Both the position numbers and the translations under genes were made by a program. Shown here in pieces: positions 48,381 to 58,867 of a stretch of 64,000 nt of DNA. Source of the stretch: Parabacteroides timonensis (GTDB lineage: Bacteria; Bacteroidota; Bacteroidia; Bacteroidales; Tannerellaceae); contig NZ_LT669940.1 of the NCBI RefSeq assembly GCF_900128505.1, positions 418,489 to 482,488 on the forward strand. Reading direction: 5' to 3'. The stretch's first letter is position 1; every line of letters starts with the position of its first letter. A model generated the notes under the pieces. The model saw only the letters and a list, made by a program, of their open reading frames with translations. It made no database searches and was not told the origin of the DNA.

Positions 48381-48929
48381 GTACAGGAAAACCGGGTAAT
48401 AATCCTTCAGGTTGGTATGCAGTTTCTTTAATGCTTTAGAAATGTGATATTCTACACCTTTAGTGGTTATACCCAGGGCTTCTGCAATTTCTTTATGAGA
48501 TTTGTTTTCATAACGGCTCATAGCAAATACAACTCTGGTTTGTTCTGGTAAACCGGCCAGGGTTTTATTTACTATTTCCTGTGCTTCTGCAGTGAATAGT
48601 TCGCCTGGATCACAGGCTTCGAGAGTGGATATACGGGTATTTAATTCCCACTCTGCATGGTTCAATAGTTGTTCGTTTACATCTTCCCTTACCTGGAGAT
48701 GCTGAAGGTAGTTGAGGCACTTATTTTTAATAATGGTAAGAATATAAGCCGGAACATTCGAATTTTCTTCCAGTGAATGGCGGTTTTCCCAATAATACAT
48801 CAAAGCTTCAATCGTAAAGTCCTCGGCAACGGCAATATCCCTTACATACGTATTCGCAAAGCGGATAAATCGGCCTTGATAATCAGTAAATAATTGATTG
48901 AAAGCTTTTAAGTCTGTTGTATTCTCCAT
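48363..48929 (-). CDS. ECF-type RNA polymerase sigma factor (orphan)
   Basis: A 188-residue sigma-70 family protein with regions 2 and 4 only. Region 2: 'FIRFANTYVRDIAVAEDFTIEALMYYWENR' in parts; region 4: 'LAGLPEQTRVVFAMSRYENKSHKEIAEALGITTKGVEYHISKALKKLH' in parts, a clear HTH. No FecR-type anti-sigma gene is adjacent, unlike the pair at 57572/58868, so its control is not obvious. The 3' end overlaps the VOC-GNAT gene. No strong promoter sequence was seen. Confidence 0.9.
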   Translation of the reverse strand: MENTTDLKAFNQLFTDYQGRFIRFANTYVRDIAVAEDFTIEALMYYWENRHSLEENSNVPAYILTIIKNKCLNYLQHLQVREDVNEQLLNHAEWELNTRISTLEACDPGELFTAEAQEIVNKTLAGLPEQTRVVFAMSRYENKSHKEIAEALGITTKGVEYHISKALKKLHTNLKDYYPVFLYLFYVN

Positions 48930-49011
48930 TTCTAAGGCTTGTAATGCGACGTAAATATAATAAAAATAGTGTTATAAATTCCTTTTTATCTTTATAATCC
49001 TATATAGATAA

Positions 49012-49051
49012 AAAAGAACGATCCTCTATTGTTTCAGAGAATCGTTCTTTT
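49012..49051 (-). terminator. Terminator of the DUF5107/TPR gene
   Basis: AAAAGAACGAT... / ...ATCGTTCTTTT with an inner CTCT/AGAG pairing; it lies 36 bp after the stop of the 49087 gene on the minus strand. Confidence 0.8.
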
Positions 49052-49086
49052 ATTTGGTTTATTCTTTATTTATCAAAGAGTAGTTG

Positions 49087-52000
49087 TCATTCACGCATTT
49101 GTTTGACCCAGATGTTTCCGGGGTATAGCTGGATCGCCTGTTTGAACTCCTCGTTTGCCTTGGAGGGATTGTTTTGTAAGAGATGTATCAGTCCCGAATA
49201 ATACAGGATATTGCTTTGCTGTACATTCTGGTTTGCTTCTCCGAATTTGGCGTATGAATCCATCAGGTTGGTTTGCATACGTTCCAGGCTCTTTTGCATA
49301 TCTGCCAGAGTAGCATCGGCTTCTTCGTTCCTGTTCAATTTTCTGAGTGATTTGACTTTGTAATAGTTCAGGTCAGTCAACCGGTTTCTGAAATCGGTAT
49401 TTGCTGATTTCTCAAAGCACTCTTTGGCCTTGTCTGCCTGGTTCATTGCTTCGTAAGCTATACCTGACAGGTAATAAACTTTTGCTTCATAGCCACCTCT
49501 TGGTGAAGGAGCTACTTCGAGATTGACAGGATACTGGTTTGCCAGGTCGAATTCGTTGATAGCCTCTTTGTAACGTTTTCCTTTCAACAGCTTCATACCT
49601 TTCAGCAAATGCGAGTCCACATAGATATCGTGAACTTGTCCACCGCCTTCCCATAGATGGAAATGCCTGCTATCAAGTATTTTTATCGCTTTGTCATACA
49701 GGCCTGCAGCATTGTATAATGTGAGTAAGCGCATAACGGCATCATCGTGCTTCATTACTGTTTTCAGATGAGATTCCAGTCGTTTTAATCGTATATTTGC
49801 CGATACATTTGCTTGTTCATAGATCTTATCCGATTCTGTCAGTAGGAGAGGATCGTTCGGATTGGCTTCGATAGCCATGTCATAATACTTCATGGACTTA
49901 TCCAGTTCATTCAGGCAACCATAGCCGAAGCCGACATTACGACAGGCAATGGCGAAAGACGGATTAAGTTCTGTGGAACGTATCCAGTGGTCGAGGCCTG
50001 CTTCTTTCTGTCCGAGATAGTAAAGTAAATTACCCAGGTGATAATGAAGGAATGAATTGTCCGGACTTTCTTTTAATAAAGTCTCAAACAGGTTGATCTC
50101 TTCTATACGGAAAGGATAATTGTTCAGTGGAGATAATGATCCGGCCTTACCCAGGCAGCTAATAGCTTCAGCTTGATTGTTCTGTTCCAGTAAATTATAT
50201 GCTTTGTAATAGTAGAGCAACGGGTAAGAAGTATATGGATCTCCCAAGGCTATTGCCCCGTTTAACAATGTCAAAGCATCTTCGGTAGCTCCTATTTTCA
50301 TATAGTTGGAAACAACTTCCAATAATTCTTGTACGGCAATGATTCCTTTACTGTTATGATTGGTTCCGGTATTCAGAAAAGAGGTGCTTTGTGAGGCCGA
50401 TAGACTGGCTTCCGCTGCGCTCCAGTAATCCAGTGGATCGATTTGTTGGACATAACGGATTGTTTCCTGTGCCTCTTCTTTCTTTCCCTGCATCCGGAGG
50501 ATATAAGCCTTTAACGTTAGAGCCTGAAGATCGCGTCCTCCCACATAAAGGGACTGGGTGATCATGTCCATGGCTTGTTTATAGTTTTTGTCTTTTACTG
50601 CTAATACAGCCAGTTCATAGAAAGAACGATGTTTGAAATCGGGCGTCCAGGTGGCTGCCCAATAGGCGTCTATCGCTTTGCCCGTATTCCCGGTCATCTG
50701 GTATAGATATCCCAGATAATATAAAGCTTCCGTATTTTTAACGGTTGTGTAGTCGTGTGACAAACGGGCCTGGGCACGATTTAGGTGTAATGCTGCTTGA
50801 TCCCATTTTCCCTGGCGGATATAATGTTTGCCGACTTCGATGTTAACACGTGCATCCATGGAATCACGCAACAGGGCTTCATTATAAAAGTCCATGTAAT
50901 CCAGGCGTGCATTATTGAATTGATCGACACGTAACCCGGCCAGATAGAGCTCTTCGTTTGTTTTATATTCTTTGACCGGTTTGGTTCCGTCGATAACTTT
51001 AGGAAGCGGTTTTTCTTCTAGTACGATCGGACGATAATCGACCAGCAGATTTCCATTTGCATCGTAGAGTGCGGTATACAATGCTGAGGCGTCTGACGGA
51101 TCGGGAACGGATACCTGATCGAGGAAATATTTATCCGGGTCGATATTGATTCGTTTATCCATTAGTATCTGATCTTTGTATTTTACCACGACACGAGCAT
51201 TCTCATACAGTGTGGTTGCACAATAACCTACACGGTAGTTGTTTCCTTCAGTCGGTTCAAAATTCACAGCAGCGTCGTCTGTCGCATTCTTAACACCTTT
51301 GATACCTTTTACCGGATACCATATCTGGCTGAATTCCCTGATTTCGCCTGGGTTTATCCAGCTATAATCCGGTTGGTTGTCGGAATAACCGCCTACCATT
51401 AACTCCAGATAATGCCCGTCATTGTCCGATAATATTTTATTCCACATCTCGCCATTTTCATTGTTACCCCATAAAAAGAATTTCTTTCCGGGAACGACAT
51501 GGCGGTTGGCTACATGCACTGTTCCGGCATCTTTCCCATAATCGTAACCAGCCAGAAATGACATTTCACTTCCCCATGCGAAAATAGAGCGGGAACTGCC
51601 TGTGAAATTTTTCCACCACGACAAATCTTCAATTTTCCCATCACCGACGGTCGTTTCTCCTTGCGGCCAGTTAGTGAAGTATACTTTATGATGATCAGCT
51701 CCGAATTGTACATCAGGTGGGAATATCACCTGATATTGATCGTTACAATGAACAGATACATTAGCCCAATAGAGCATCGACTGGATCATTGGGGTCGGAT
51801 TGATCACTTTTATTTTAGCTTCTACCCATGAGCGGTTGGGATATACTGAAACTCCTACCGACCATTTCAGTCGATGGCGTAGCTCGGTTTCTCCTACCCA
51901 TACCGTTTTACTTCCGTCTTCGTTTTCTTTCATAGTCCAGTTAACCGGCATATAGCTGCTTGCACGGTGATGATCGGGAATATTCCATTCCACACCTCCC

Positions 52001-52386
52001 GACAACCAAGCCCCCAACATTCCGATCAGGGCGGGTTTCACTCCGGTTTGGGTATAAAAGAAATGGTAATCATTTGTTTTGTCGGAAGCGGCAAAGATAC
52101 GGCCGCCGATTTCCGGGAGAATAGAAATATCGACGTATTGATTATCCAACCGGAGAACATTATAATCCTGTTCAGTTTTCTTTTCTGTCAATACATCATA
52201 TAAAGGATAAGGATAAATATATCCTTCGGCTCCCTGGTAAACACGTCCGGTAAAGAATATCGGATCAATTTCCGGATTACCGATCTGATAGGTAGGGATC
52301 TTTTCTGTTACGGACTTCATGTTAACCTGCTGTCCCAGAAGAGGGCTTGCACACAATAAGAGTAATGGTATAAACTTAGATTTCAT
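49087..52386 (-). CDS. DUF5107 domain protein with long TPR tail
   Basis: A 1099-residue protein. Signal peptide ending at 'SPLLGQQ', then a DUF5107-type beta-sandwich region (about 30-370) with 'YPLYDVLTEKKTEQDYNVLRL' in parts, 'EIGGRIFAASDKTNDYHFFY', 'GAWLSGGVEWNIPDHHR' and 'VYPNRSWVEAKIKVINPT', which resembles aldose-epimerase/carbohydrate-binding folds. The second half (about 450-1095) is a chain of TPR-like repeats ('KHYIRQGKWDQAALHLNRA', 'LGNLLYYLGQKEAGLDHWIRST', 'ALNEFDLANQ'-like). Such proteins occur beside glycan-utilisation loci. It has its own terminator and lies just downstream of a SusCD pair, separated from it by another terminator. Precise activity is unknown. Confidence 0.85.
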   Translation of the reverse strand: MKSKFIPLLLLCASPLLGQQVNMKSVTEKIPTYQIGNPEIDPIFFTGRVYQGAEGYIYPYPLYDVLTEKKTEQDYNVLRLDNQYVDISILPEIGGRIFAASDKTNDYHFFYTQTGVKPALIGMLGAWLSGGVEWNIPDHHRASSYMPVNWTMKENEDGSKTVWVGETELRHRLKWSVGVSVYPNRSWVEAKIKVINPTPMIQSMLYWANVSVHCNDQYQVIFPPDVQFGADHHKVYFTNWPQGETTVGDGKIEDLSWWKNFTGSSRSIFAWGSEMSFLAGYDYGKDAGTVHVANRHVVPGKKFFLWGNNENGEMWNKILSDNDGHYLELMVGGYSDNQPDYSWINPGEIREFSQIWYPVKGIKGVKNATDDAAVNFEPTEGNNYRVGYCATTLYENARVVVKYKDQILMDKRINIDPDKYFLDQVSVPDPSDASALYTALYDANGNLLVDYRPIVLEEKPLPKVIDGTKPVKEYKTNEELYLAGLRVDQFNNARLDYMDFYNEALLRDSMDARVNIEVGKHYIRQGKWDQAALHLNRAQARLSHDYTTVKNTEALYYLGYLYQMTGNTGKAIDAYWAATWTPDFKHRSFYELAVLAVKDKNYKQAMDMITQSLYVGGRDLQALTLKAYILRMQGKKEEAQETIRYVQQIDPLDYWSAAEASLSASQSTSFLNTGTNHNSKGIIAVQELLEVVSNYMKIGATEDALTLLNGAIALGDPYTSYPLLYYYKAYNLLEQNNQAEAISCLGKAGSLSPLNNYPFRIEEINLFETLLKESPDNSFLHYHLGNLLYYLGQKEAGLDHWIRSTELNPSFAIACRNVGFGYGCLNELDKSMKYYDMAIEANPNDPLLLTESDKIYEQANVSANIRLKRLESHLKTVMKHDDAVMRLLTLYNAAGLYDKAIKILDSRHFHLWEGGGQVHDIYVDSHLLKGMKLLKGKRYKEAINEFDLANQYPVNLEVAPSPRGGYEAKVYYLSGIAYEAMNQADKAKECFEKSANTDFRNRLTDLNYYKVKSLRKLNRNEEADATLADMQKSLERMQTNLMDSYAKFGEANQNVQQSNILYYSGLIHLLQNNPSKANEEFKQAIQLYPGNIWVKQMRE

Positions 52387-52452
52387 GGTAACTATAATTA
52401 AAATTTAAGAATGTACACACAATATAGAAAAGGGATAAAAAATAATGATGGT

Positions 52453-52490
52453 TAGTGACTGTTCCGAGAGTAATCTCGGAACAGTCACTA
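52453..52490 (-). terminator. Terminator of the first SusCD unit
   Basis: A perfect stem of at least 15 bp (TAGTGACTGTTCCGAGA and its complement) with a 6-nt loop, immediately after the SusD-like gene at 52527 on the minus strand. Confidence 0.85.
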
Positions 52491-52526
52491 TTAGGTTTAG
52501 GCCTTGAAAATTAGACTAATACCTGC

Positions 52527-54110
52527 TTATCGAGTTAAATTTGAATTCAGTTGAGCATCAGATGCCGGATATGGCAAATAGATTGTTTTTTCACCTTGCC
52601 AGGTAACCGCTGCTGGTATATTTACATTTTCTTTCCGCATAACACCTGGGGCAACCTCAATGGAAGCATTGGTTTTACGTTCGTTGAATGCCTTCTCCAA
52701 TAATTCCAGACGCATTTGGTCATCTCGGCGAGTAACTAGAGCGACAAAGTAACCGGCAACTTCCCAACCATGTTCTTTCATGGCAGCTTCAGCGAATGCC
52801 TCACCACTCAAACCAGACAATGGTTCTAAGCCTGCTCGTTCACGTACTTTGTTGATACATTCATAAGCCATAGCATTTGGAGAACCATCGGCGCGAGCCT
52901 GTGATTCAGCATACCATAACAAAACTTCAGAATAACGGATCAAACGGTGACGATGATCATTGGTCATCCAAGAAGTGTTGGCTGGTTTTGTATAGTCGTA
53001 ATCACCACCGTCTTCGCCGATTGTAAAGGCGCAGAACATAGGTTGCTGTTCGGGCACACTTGTATCGAACCAGTCCACTAACTTACCGTCTGCCTTGTTG
53101 CCTAAGAGAATTTTCGGGTTATAAGTAGCATCTTTACGCGGACCTTCCGGAAAATCTTTCCAGAATTTAATTTCACCTAAGGCATCCCCCCAACCACTGA
53201 GTGATTCGAATAAATGGCTGTTGGTCATCTGAGAGTCTTCTGCCCATGTTTGGACAGCACGTGAGTAATTGATACCGACAACCGTTTCATTTGTATAATT
53301 ATGAGTTGGTGCATATACATATTTATATTCTGGTTCCAGAATGTATTCATATGTTCCGGCATTTACTCCATCGATAACCGCTTTAGCCTGTTCAGCTGCT
53401 GATGCATAATATTGTGTCTGTTTCAAGGGCCAACCTGCCATTGCCATATAAACCGCAGCTAATGTTGCTTGGGCAGCCTGCTTGGTAATATAAATATTGG
53501 CACCTTGTTGTTTTTGAGGAGCTGTTGAATAGTCAGTAGGAAGTGTAGCGATACAATCCTGTAAATCTTTGACAATTTGATCATAAACTTCCTGTACACT
53601 CGCTAACGGACGTTCATAGTTTACTTCCGTATCCAGTACCAAAGGTACTGGTCCCCAACGGCGAACCAACCAGAAATAGTTGGCTGCACGCCAATACTTG
53701 GCCTGACCGATTGCGATATCGATTTCTGCCTGGGTTGTTGGAGTTTTGTCTCCGTTGCCAATGATATAATTCGCAGATTTGATTGCTGTATAAGAGGTTG
53801 ACCAAGCTGCATCTACTCCTTTATTAGCATCTGTCGGACGGAATGCATCAGCTTCGGCATAGGCCTGTTTATTACTTTCCGGATTAGCTGTTATGTCATC
53901 GCCTTGCCAACTCGGAATAGTCGGATTGGTATTGGTCTGCATCAGACAGACATTTTTATACAATGCATAAGTTGCCATCGTTAATTCATCTTGTGTTGAG
54001 AAGAAGGTCCCGGGTGTTAATTTCCCTTTTGCATCTTCATCCAGAAAATCATTACATGAACTCGATAGTAAAGCTATGCCTAAGGCATATAATATATATT
54101 TTGCTTTCAT
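52527..54110 (-). CDS. SusD/RagB-family nutrient-binding lipoprotein
   Basis: A 527-residue surface lipoprotein; lipobox 'LLSSSCN' with Cys19. SusD features: 'DFLDEDAKGKLTPGTFF' near the start, 'TTQAEIDIAIGQAKYWRAANYFWLVRRWGPVPLVLD' in parts (the TPR core), 'HRLIRYSEVLLWYAESQARADG' and the C-terminal 'WQGEKTIYLPYPASDAQLN'. It forms a lid on the SusC-type porin encoded 21 bp upstream and captures glycans at the surface. The cognate gene order susC-susD is kept. Substrate unknown from sequence; the neighbouring fucosidase suggests fucosylated host or plant glycans. Confidence 0.95.
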   Translation of the reverse strand: MKAKYILYALGIALLSSSCNDFLDEDAKGKLTPGTFFSTQDELTMATYALYKNVCLMQTNTNPTIPSWQGDDITANPESNKQAYAEADAFRPTDANKGVDAAWSTSYTAIKSANYIIGNGDKTPTTQAEIDIAIGQAKYWRAANYFWLVRRWGPVPLVLDTEVNYERPLASVQEVYDQIVKDLQDCIATLPTDYSTAPQKQQGANIYITKQAAQATLAAVYMAMAGWPLKQTQYYASAAEQAKAVIDGVNAGTYEYILEPEYKYVYAPTHNYTNETVVGINYSRAVQTWAEDSQMTNSHLFESLSGWGDALGEIKFWKDFPEGPRKDATYNPKILLGNKADGKLVDWFDTSVPEQQPMFCAFTIGEDGGDYDYTKPANTSWMTNDHRHRLIRYSEVLLWYAESQARADGSPNAMAYECINKVRERAGLEPLSGLSGEAFAEAAMKEHGWEVAGYFVALVTRRDDQMRLELLEKAFNERKTNASIEVAPGVMRKENVNIPAAVTWQGEKTIYLPYPASDAQLNSNLTR

Positions 54111-54131
54111 ACTATATTCTTTATTAAATGG

Positions 54132-57100
54132 TTAGAAATTCATACGAACACCAATTGTATACGAACGGGTTAGCGGATAAGCTCCCAGATCGATACCGTC
54201 GTTAGTATCTACACTACCGGTTCCTGTATCTACAAACGAAATACCGGCCGGATCCATTCCTTTATAACTAGTTATCGTGAATAAATTCTGGCAACTGAAC
54301 GTAAAGCGTAGGTCAGCAAACTTAGATACCGATTTTGGCAGATTGTATGATAAACTAATATTATCCAGACGGAAATAATTTGCTTTTTCCAGATACTTGG
54401 TTGATGTTGCTGCTGCCTGATAATTATTACCGGTTACATTTACTGACGGATAACGTGCAGACAACCCTTTCGTATCATAATTATCATTCAGATATTCTTT
54501 CAGGGTAATGAAAGCGAAGTCTCCCGTCATGGATGTTCCGGTGTAACGAACCATGTTGAAACGATCGGCACCGAACGAACCAGTGAAGAACATATTCAAA
54601 TCCCAATTTTTCCAGCTCAAGCTGTTGTTCCATCCTAACGTAAAATCAGGGTTGGCTTTTCCGATAAAAGTACGGTCTTTACTGTCGATTACATTATCAC
54701 CATTCTGGTCTACAAAGGCATCTCGTACAGTTTCAAGTTTACCTTCTTTATCATAAATCTCTTCCAGCCCTTTCCATTCATATCCATAGAAAGCACCGAT
54801 TGGCTGACCTACCTCAACACGGGTAATACCATCTGTTGAAAACATACCGGAGGCGATATTAGCTCCTGGAATAAATTCCAAACCTGCGAGGTCTTTCACT
54901 TCATTTTTCAGATAGGTACCGTTGAAAGTTGTTGTCCAACTGAAGTCCGGACGATCAAAGATTGTTGCATTGATTGAGAAGTCCATACCACGGTTGCTGA
55001 TTTCTGCAGCATTTACCCAGTAAGATCCACCACCATCATAATTCGGAATGGTCCGTTTCAACAGACCGTCTTTTGTTCGTTTGTCAAAATAATCTAACGA
55101 TACACTTAAGCGATGATTTAGTGTAGAAAAGTCCAAACCTAAGTCAAACTGATGTGTTCTTTCCCAAGAAAGATCCGGTGTTGCTACTGACTGTCCTACC
55201 CAGTAACCTGTGTAATAAGAATTTCCTCCAAATGAATACATGGCTTTTGACATCAATCCTAATGTTTCGTAAGGATCAATGGCCTGACTACCGATAACGC
55301 CGTAACTGGCACGGATCTTCAGATCCTGAATAATATTCTGATTTTGCATAAAGTCTTCATTACCCATTGACCAGGCAGCAGCGATAGAAGGGAACCAGCC
55401 CCATTTATCATTGAAGAACTTTGATGAACCATCAGCACGGATTGTTCCGGTCAGCATATATCGATCTTTGTAGTTATACATCACACGACCAACACCGGAC
55501 ATCAATGCCCATTTTGAATAGTCATTATTTGCACTGCGACTACTGGCCATTTCTGCATTCCACCATCCTACGCTTTCAGTCATTAAATTATTTCCCGAGA
55601 TGTTCATATAACGGTATTCTGACTGGGTAGCTTCATAAACAGCAGTGGCGGTTAGAGCGTGGTCGCCCCATTTTCCGTTGTAAGTCAGATTATTTGTGGT
55701 TTGCAAAGTCATGCGATAACCGTCATTGTTACCCATACTGCTTGAACTGGATACTTTTTTTGTAGCAAAAGAATAGTTTTTCACATCGTTGTAGTCTACA
55801 CCATTACTGGTTGTAAAGGTTAAACCTGGCAAAATGTTGAACTTTAAGTCAATGTGAGCATTAACGATATCTCTCATTGATTCGCCAATTTGTTCATTCA
55901 ATAAACCAACCGGATTCAATTGTGTAATAGCGCTGTATGGATCACGTATATAGGTCCCGTCATCGTTCATGATACCGAGAACCGGTGCATAATTCATCGC
56001 GATATTGACAATATTACCTTTAGCAGCACTAAAGTCTGCACTCCTCTTCACATTATGTGAGGCATTCACATCCGCTGTCAAGTGCAACCAGTCCGTGATC
56101 TGTGATGTTATATTGGCACGTACCTGATAACGTTTGTTCGTGTTTTCTTTTACGACACCTTCTTGCCCAACATAGTTGCCAGAAACCAGATATTGAATCT
56201 TATCACTACCGCCGGAGAGTGTCAATTTGTAATCTTGTGTTACGCCATTCTGGAAGATTTCATCCAACCAATTAGTACCGGCTGTTCCATTCTGGAAAGC
56301 AGATAGCTGCTCGGAAGAAAAAGTATTAGCACGATATGTATTATATAAGGTACCAAATTCGTACGGGCTAAGTGTCTCGTAACGTTTAGCTACTGTTCCC
56401 ACGCCAATTTGTGCGTCAAACATGATTTGACGGGTATTTGCTTTACCTGTTTTTGTTGAAATCAATACAACACCATTTGCTCCACGGGAACCGTAGATGG
56501 CCGTGGAAGATGCATCTTTTAGAATCTGCATAGACTGAATATCTTCCGGGTTCAACCCTGTCAGACCACTTTCACGAACAATACCATCGATAACATATAA
56601 TGGATCGTTACTACGGTTGATAGAACCGGAGCCGCGGATACGGATCTTGACGGTACCGCCCGGTACGCCACTGTTTTGTACTTGTACACCGGATACACGA
56701 CCCTGTAAAGCGTCGGATACCTGTGTGATCGGCTGGTCTTTAAATGATTTGCTATCCAATACGGAAACAGAACCGGCTAAGTCAGCCTTACGTACGGTAC
56801 CATAACCGATGACAACTACTTCATCCAATGCTTGATTGTCTTCTTTCAATACAATGTTGAACATCGATTGGCTGCCAACTTCAATTTCCTGTGGGAGATA
56901 ACCTATGTAAGAAATTTGCAGAATAGCATTTGCCGGAACGTTTTCCAATGTAAACTTTCCATCGAAATCGGTGATTGTTCCGTTTGTAGTTCCTTTGACA
57001 ACAATGTTGGCACCGGTTACCGGTCCCATATCGTCTTTTACTACACCTGAAACAGTACGGGTGCTTTTCTGATTTGTTTCAGCATTAATAGGCGCTTCTT

Positions 57101-57458
57101 TCTTTGATATGATTATCTGACGGTCAGATATAGAGTAATTATTTTCCGTACCGGAAAATAATTGATCGAGTATTGTATCTATCTTTTTGTTTTCAACATG
57201 GATAGATACTTTGCGATTCAGATCGATCGATTTGTCGAGATAAAAGAAAATAAACTCGCTATTATTTTCTATTTCATTAATTACTTCTTTGACTGTTTTG
57301 TTCTCTGTTGTTATAGAGAAAGATGTTTCCTGAGAGTATGACTCTGAAGCGAAGCAAGTTCCAATAGTTAAGAACGTCAAAAGCAGAAAAATCTTCATGG
57401 TGCGTAATAATCTCTTTTTGTTTGGTTTTCTTTGACTAAACCTTGTGTTCTTTTTCAT
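54132..57458 (-). CDS. SusC/RagA-family TonB-dependent transporter with STN signalling domain
   Basis: A 1108-residue outer-membrane transporter. A signal peptide (after a basic N-terminal extension) is followed by an STN domain (about 45-115: 'FSITTENKTVKEVINEIENNSEFIFFYLD' in parts, ending 'YSISDRQIIISKK'), a carboxypeptidase-regulatory-like domain (about 133-215: 'TVSGVVKDDMGPVTGANIVVKGT' in parts), a plug starting near 'LDEVVVIGYGTVRKADLAGSV' with 'DALQGRVSGVQVQNSG' and 'LYVIDGIVRE', and the barrel to the terminal 'RSYTIGVRMNF'. STN domains in SusC transporters signal to a FecR anti-sigma; a FecR gene lies just upstream (57572), so substrate uptake and gene control are coupled. Confidence 0.96.
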   Translation of the reverse strand: MKKNTRFSQRKPNKKRLLRTMKIFLLLTFLTIGTCFASESYSQETSFSITTENKTVKEVINEIENNSEFIFFYLDKSIDLNRKVSIHVENKKIDTILDQLFSGTENNYSISDRQIIISKKEAPINAETNQKSTRTVSGVVKDDMGPVTGANIVVKGTTNGTITDFDGKFTLENVPANAILQISYIGYLPQEIEVGSQSMFNIVLKEDNQALDEVVVIGYGTVRKADLAGSVSVLDSKSFKDQPITQVSDALQGRVSGVQVQNSGVPGGTVKIRIRGSGSINRSNDPLYVIDGIVRESGLTGLNPEDIQSMQILKDASSTAIYGSRGANGVVLISTKTGKANTRQIMFDAQIGVGTVAKRYETLSPYEFGTLYNTYRANTFSSEQLSAFQNGTAGTNWLDEIFQNGVTQDYKLTLSGGSDKIQYLVSGNYVGQEGVVKENTNKRYQVRANITSQITDWLHLTADVNASHNVKRSADFSAAKGNIVNIAMNYAPVLGIMNDDGTYIRDPYSAITQLNPVGLLNEQIGESMRDIVNAHIDLKFNILPGLTFTTSNGVDYNDVKNYSFATKKVSSSSSMGNNDGYRMTLQTTNNLTYNGKWGDHALTATAVYEATQSEYRYMNISGNNLMTESVGWWNAEMASSRSANNDYSKWALMSGVGRVMYNYKDRYMLTGTIRADGSSKFFNDKWGWFPSIAAAWSMGNEDFMQNQNIIQDLKIRASYGVIGSQAIDPYETLGLMSKAMYSFGGNSYYTGYWVGQSVATPDLSWERTHQFDLGLDFSTLNHRLSVSLDYFDKRTKDGLLKRTIPNYDGGGSYWVNAAEISNRGMDFSINATIFDRPDFSWTTTFNGTYLKNEVKDLAGLEFIPGANIASGMFSTDGITRVEVGQPIGAFYGYEWKGLEEIYDKEGKLETVRDAFVDQNGDNVIDSKDRTFIGKANPDFTLGWNNSLSWKNWDLNMFFTGSFGADRFNMVRYTGTSMTGDFAFITLKEYLNDNYDTKGLSARYPSVNVTGNNYQAAATSTKYLEKANYFRLDNISLSYNLPKSVSKFADLRFTFSCQNLFTITSYKGMDPAGISFVDTGTGSVDTNDGIDLGAYPLTRSYTIGVRMNF

Positions 57459-57571
57459 ATGTGAAACGATTTAAGTTTATAAATACGGTTTAATGCCAGT
57501 AAAATTGAATGAATAGACAAGTAAGTAAATACTCGTCCTGTTGTTTCTATGGATCCATATTGATTTGATTT

Positions 57572-58777
57572 TTAGGGTTTAACAATAATATTTATGTATT
57601 CGTCGTTTTTTATTATCTCTATCGGAGCTGCTTTCTGAAGTACATTGAATACTTCATCCAGGTCTTCTTTCAAATCCAGTTTGCCGCTACAAGTCAGTTC
57701 GTTTACTTTTTCATCCCAGTTCATTTTTATTCCATAGTATTTACAGAGTTTTTTCAATACGATATTAAGTCTTTGTTGGTTGAACTGGTAATATCCATCT
57801 TTCCAGGCTACATAATCTTTCGTGTCTACATTTGAAATACTACTCTTATTGCTTTGATTATCATATAAAAATAACTGATTCGGATTTAATGTGCTTTTCT
57901 TTAGACCTTTGGCTTTGATCTCCACTTTTCCTTCTACCAATACGACATCACTACTGGCCTCGTTCTCATAAGCTGAGACATTGAACTGGGTTCCCAGATC
58001 CCGGATCTCCATTGTTTTTGTTTTTACAATGAATGGCCGTTTTTCATCATGCACAATATCCAGGTAGATTTCTCCTTCGACAAAAATTTCCCGGTTATGA
58101 TCTGTAAATTTTGCAGGGTAGATAACTTTTGATCCGGAGTTCACCCATATTTTACTACCATCTATAAATGTAATAGAAGAGCGCTTTCCAATAGGAACAA
58201 TGAGTTGGTTGAATGATTGAACTTCTTCTTTCTCTTTTTCTACTTCAACACTTTGGGAGTTTACACTTATACTTCCTTCTTTTTTGTACTCAACTTCGGT
58301 TTCCTTCCCTTCAAGAGATAGTTTTTTGTTTTCTGAAAGGATTAATTGTACGTTTTGCGATGGATCGTCGGTATGCGGTATGGATTTTATGATTGCCTCA
58401 TAATTAATCTCTTGTTTATTGGAATATATGTTATACCATTCATAAGTAAAAAGTAAGAGTAAGGATGCTGCGATTCCTACTGTAATTTTTATAAAACTGA
58501 TTCGTTTTTTCTTTGACTCATATTGCTCGTTGGCAATCTGAATTCTTTTCCATAGATTTTTTTGTTCTCCAAAGGATAAACTGGAACTATCGGTAGAAAC
58601 TTTTATATTTTTGAGAAAAAAGCGAGCAGCTTCGATTTCGACAGCCAAAGGTGCATTTTCTGCCTGAAGCTGTTGCCAGAATAAACGATCTTTTTCCGTT
58701 GGGTGTAATTCCGATTCCAGAAAATAATCATCACTCAGTAATTGATGTGCTTTATATTTAGTATAGTCTTTATTCAT
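57572..58777 (-). CDS. FecR-family anti-sigma factor
   Basis: A 401-residue protein with a cytoplasmic N-terminal domain (1-92) that holds the sigma factor, one membrane span (about 98-118, 'FIKITVGIAASLLLLFTYEW'), and a periplasmic FecR domain (about 200-300) with 'LIVPIGKRSSITFIDGSKIWVNSGSKVIYP' in parts, 'EIFVEGEIYLDIVHDEKRPFIVKT' and 'LGTQFNVSAYENEASSDVVLVEGKVEI'. The C-terminus (about 330-401) resembles the usual domain that meets the STN of SusC ('QRLNIVLKKLCKYYGIKMNWDEK'). Between the ECF gene (90 bp upstream) and the SusC gene (113 bp downstream), it completes a trans-envelope signalling set. Confidence 0.95.
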   Translation of the reverse strand: MNKDYTKYKAHQLLSDDYFLESELHPTEKDRLFWQQLQAENAPLAVEIEAARFFLKNIKVSTDSSSLSFGEQKNLWKRIQIANEQYESKKKRISFIKITVGIAASLLLLFTYEWYNIYSNKQEINYEAIIKSIPHTDDPSQNVQLILSENKKLSLEGKETEVEYKKEGSISVNSQSVEVEKEKEEVQSFNQLIVPIGKRSSITFIDGSKIWVNSGSKVIYPAKFTDHNREIFVEGEIYLDIVHDEKRPFIVKTKTMEIRDLGTQFNVSAYENEASSDVVLVEGKVEIKAKGLKKSTLNPNQLFLYDNQSNKSSISNVDTKDYVAWKDGYYQFNQQRLNIVLKKLCKYYGIKMNWDEKVNELTCSGKLDLKEDLDEVFNVLQKAAPIEIIKNDEYINIIVKP

Positions 58778-58867
58778 CTTTAGGGAGTCGCTTTTGTTAT
58801 TAGGATACAGCAGTCTTCAATTTATACTCACCTAAAAATGATTTTTTTATTTAGTATTAAAATTTTG

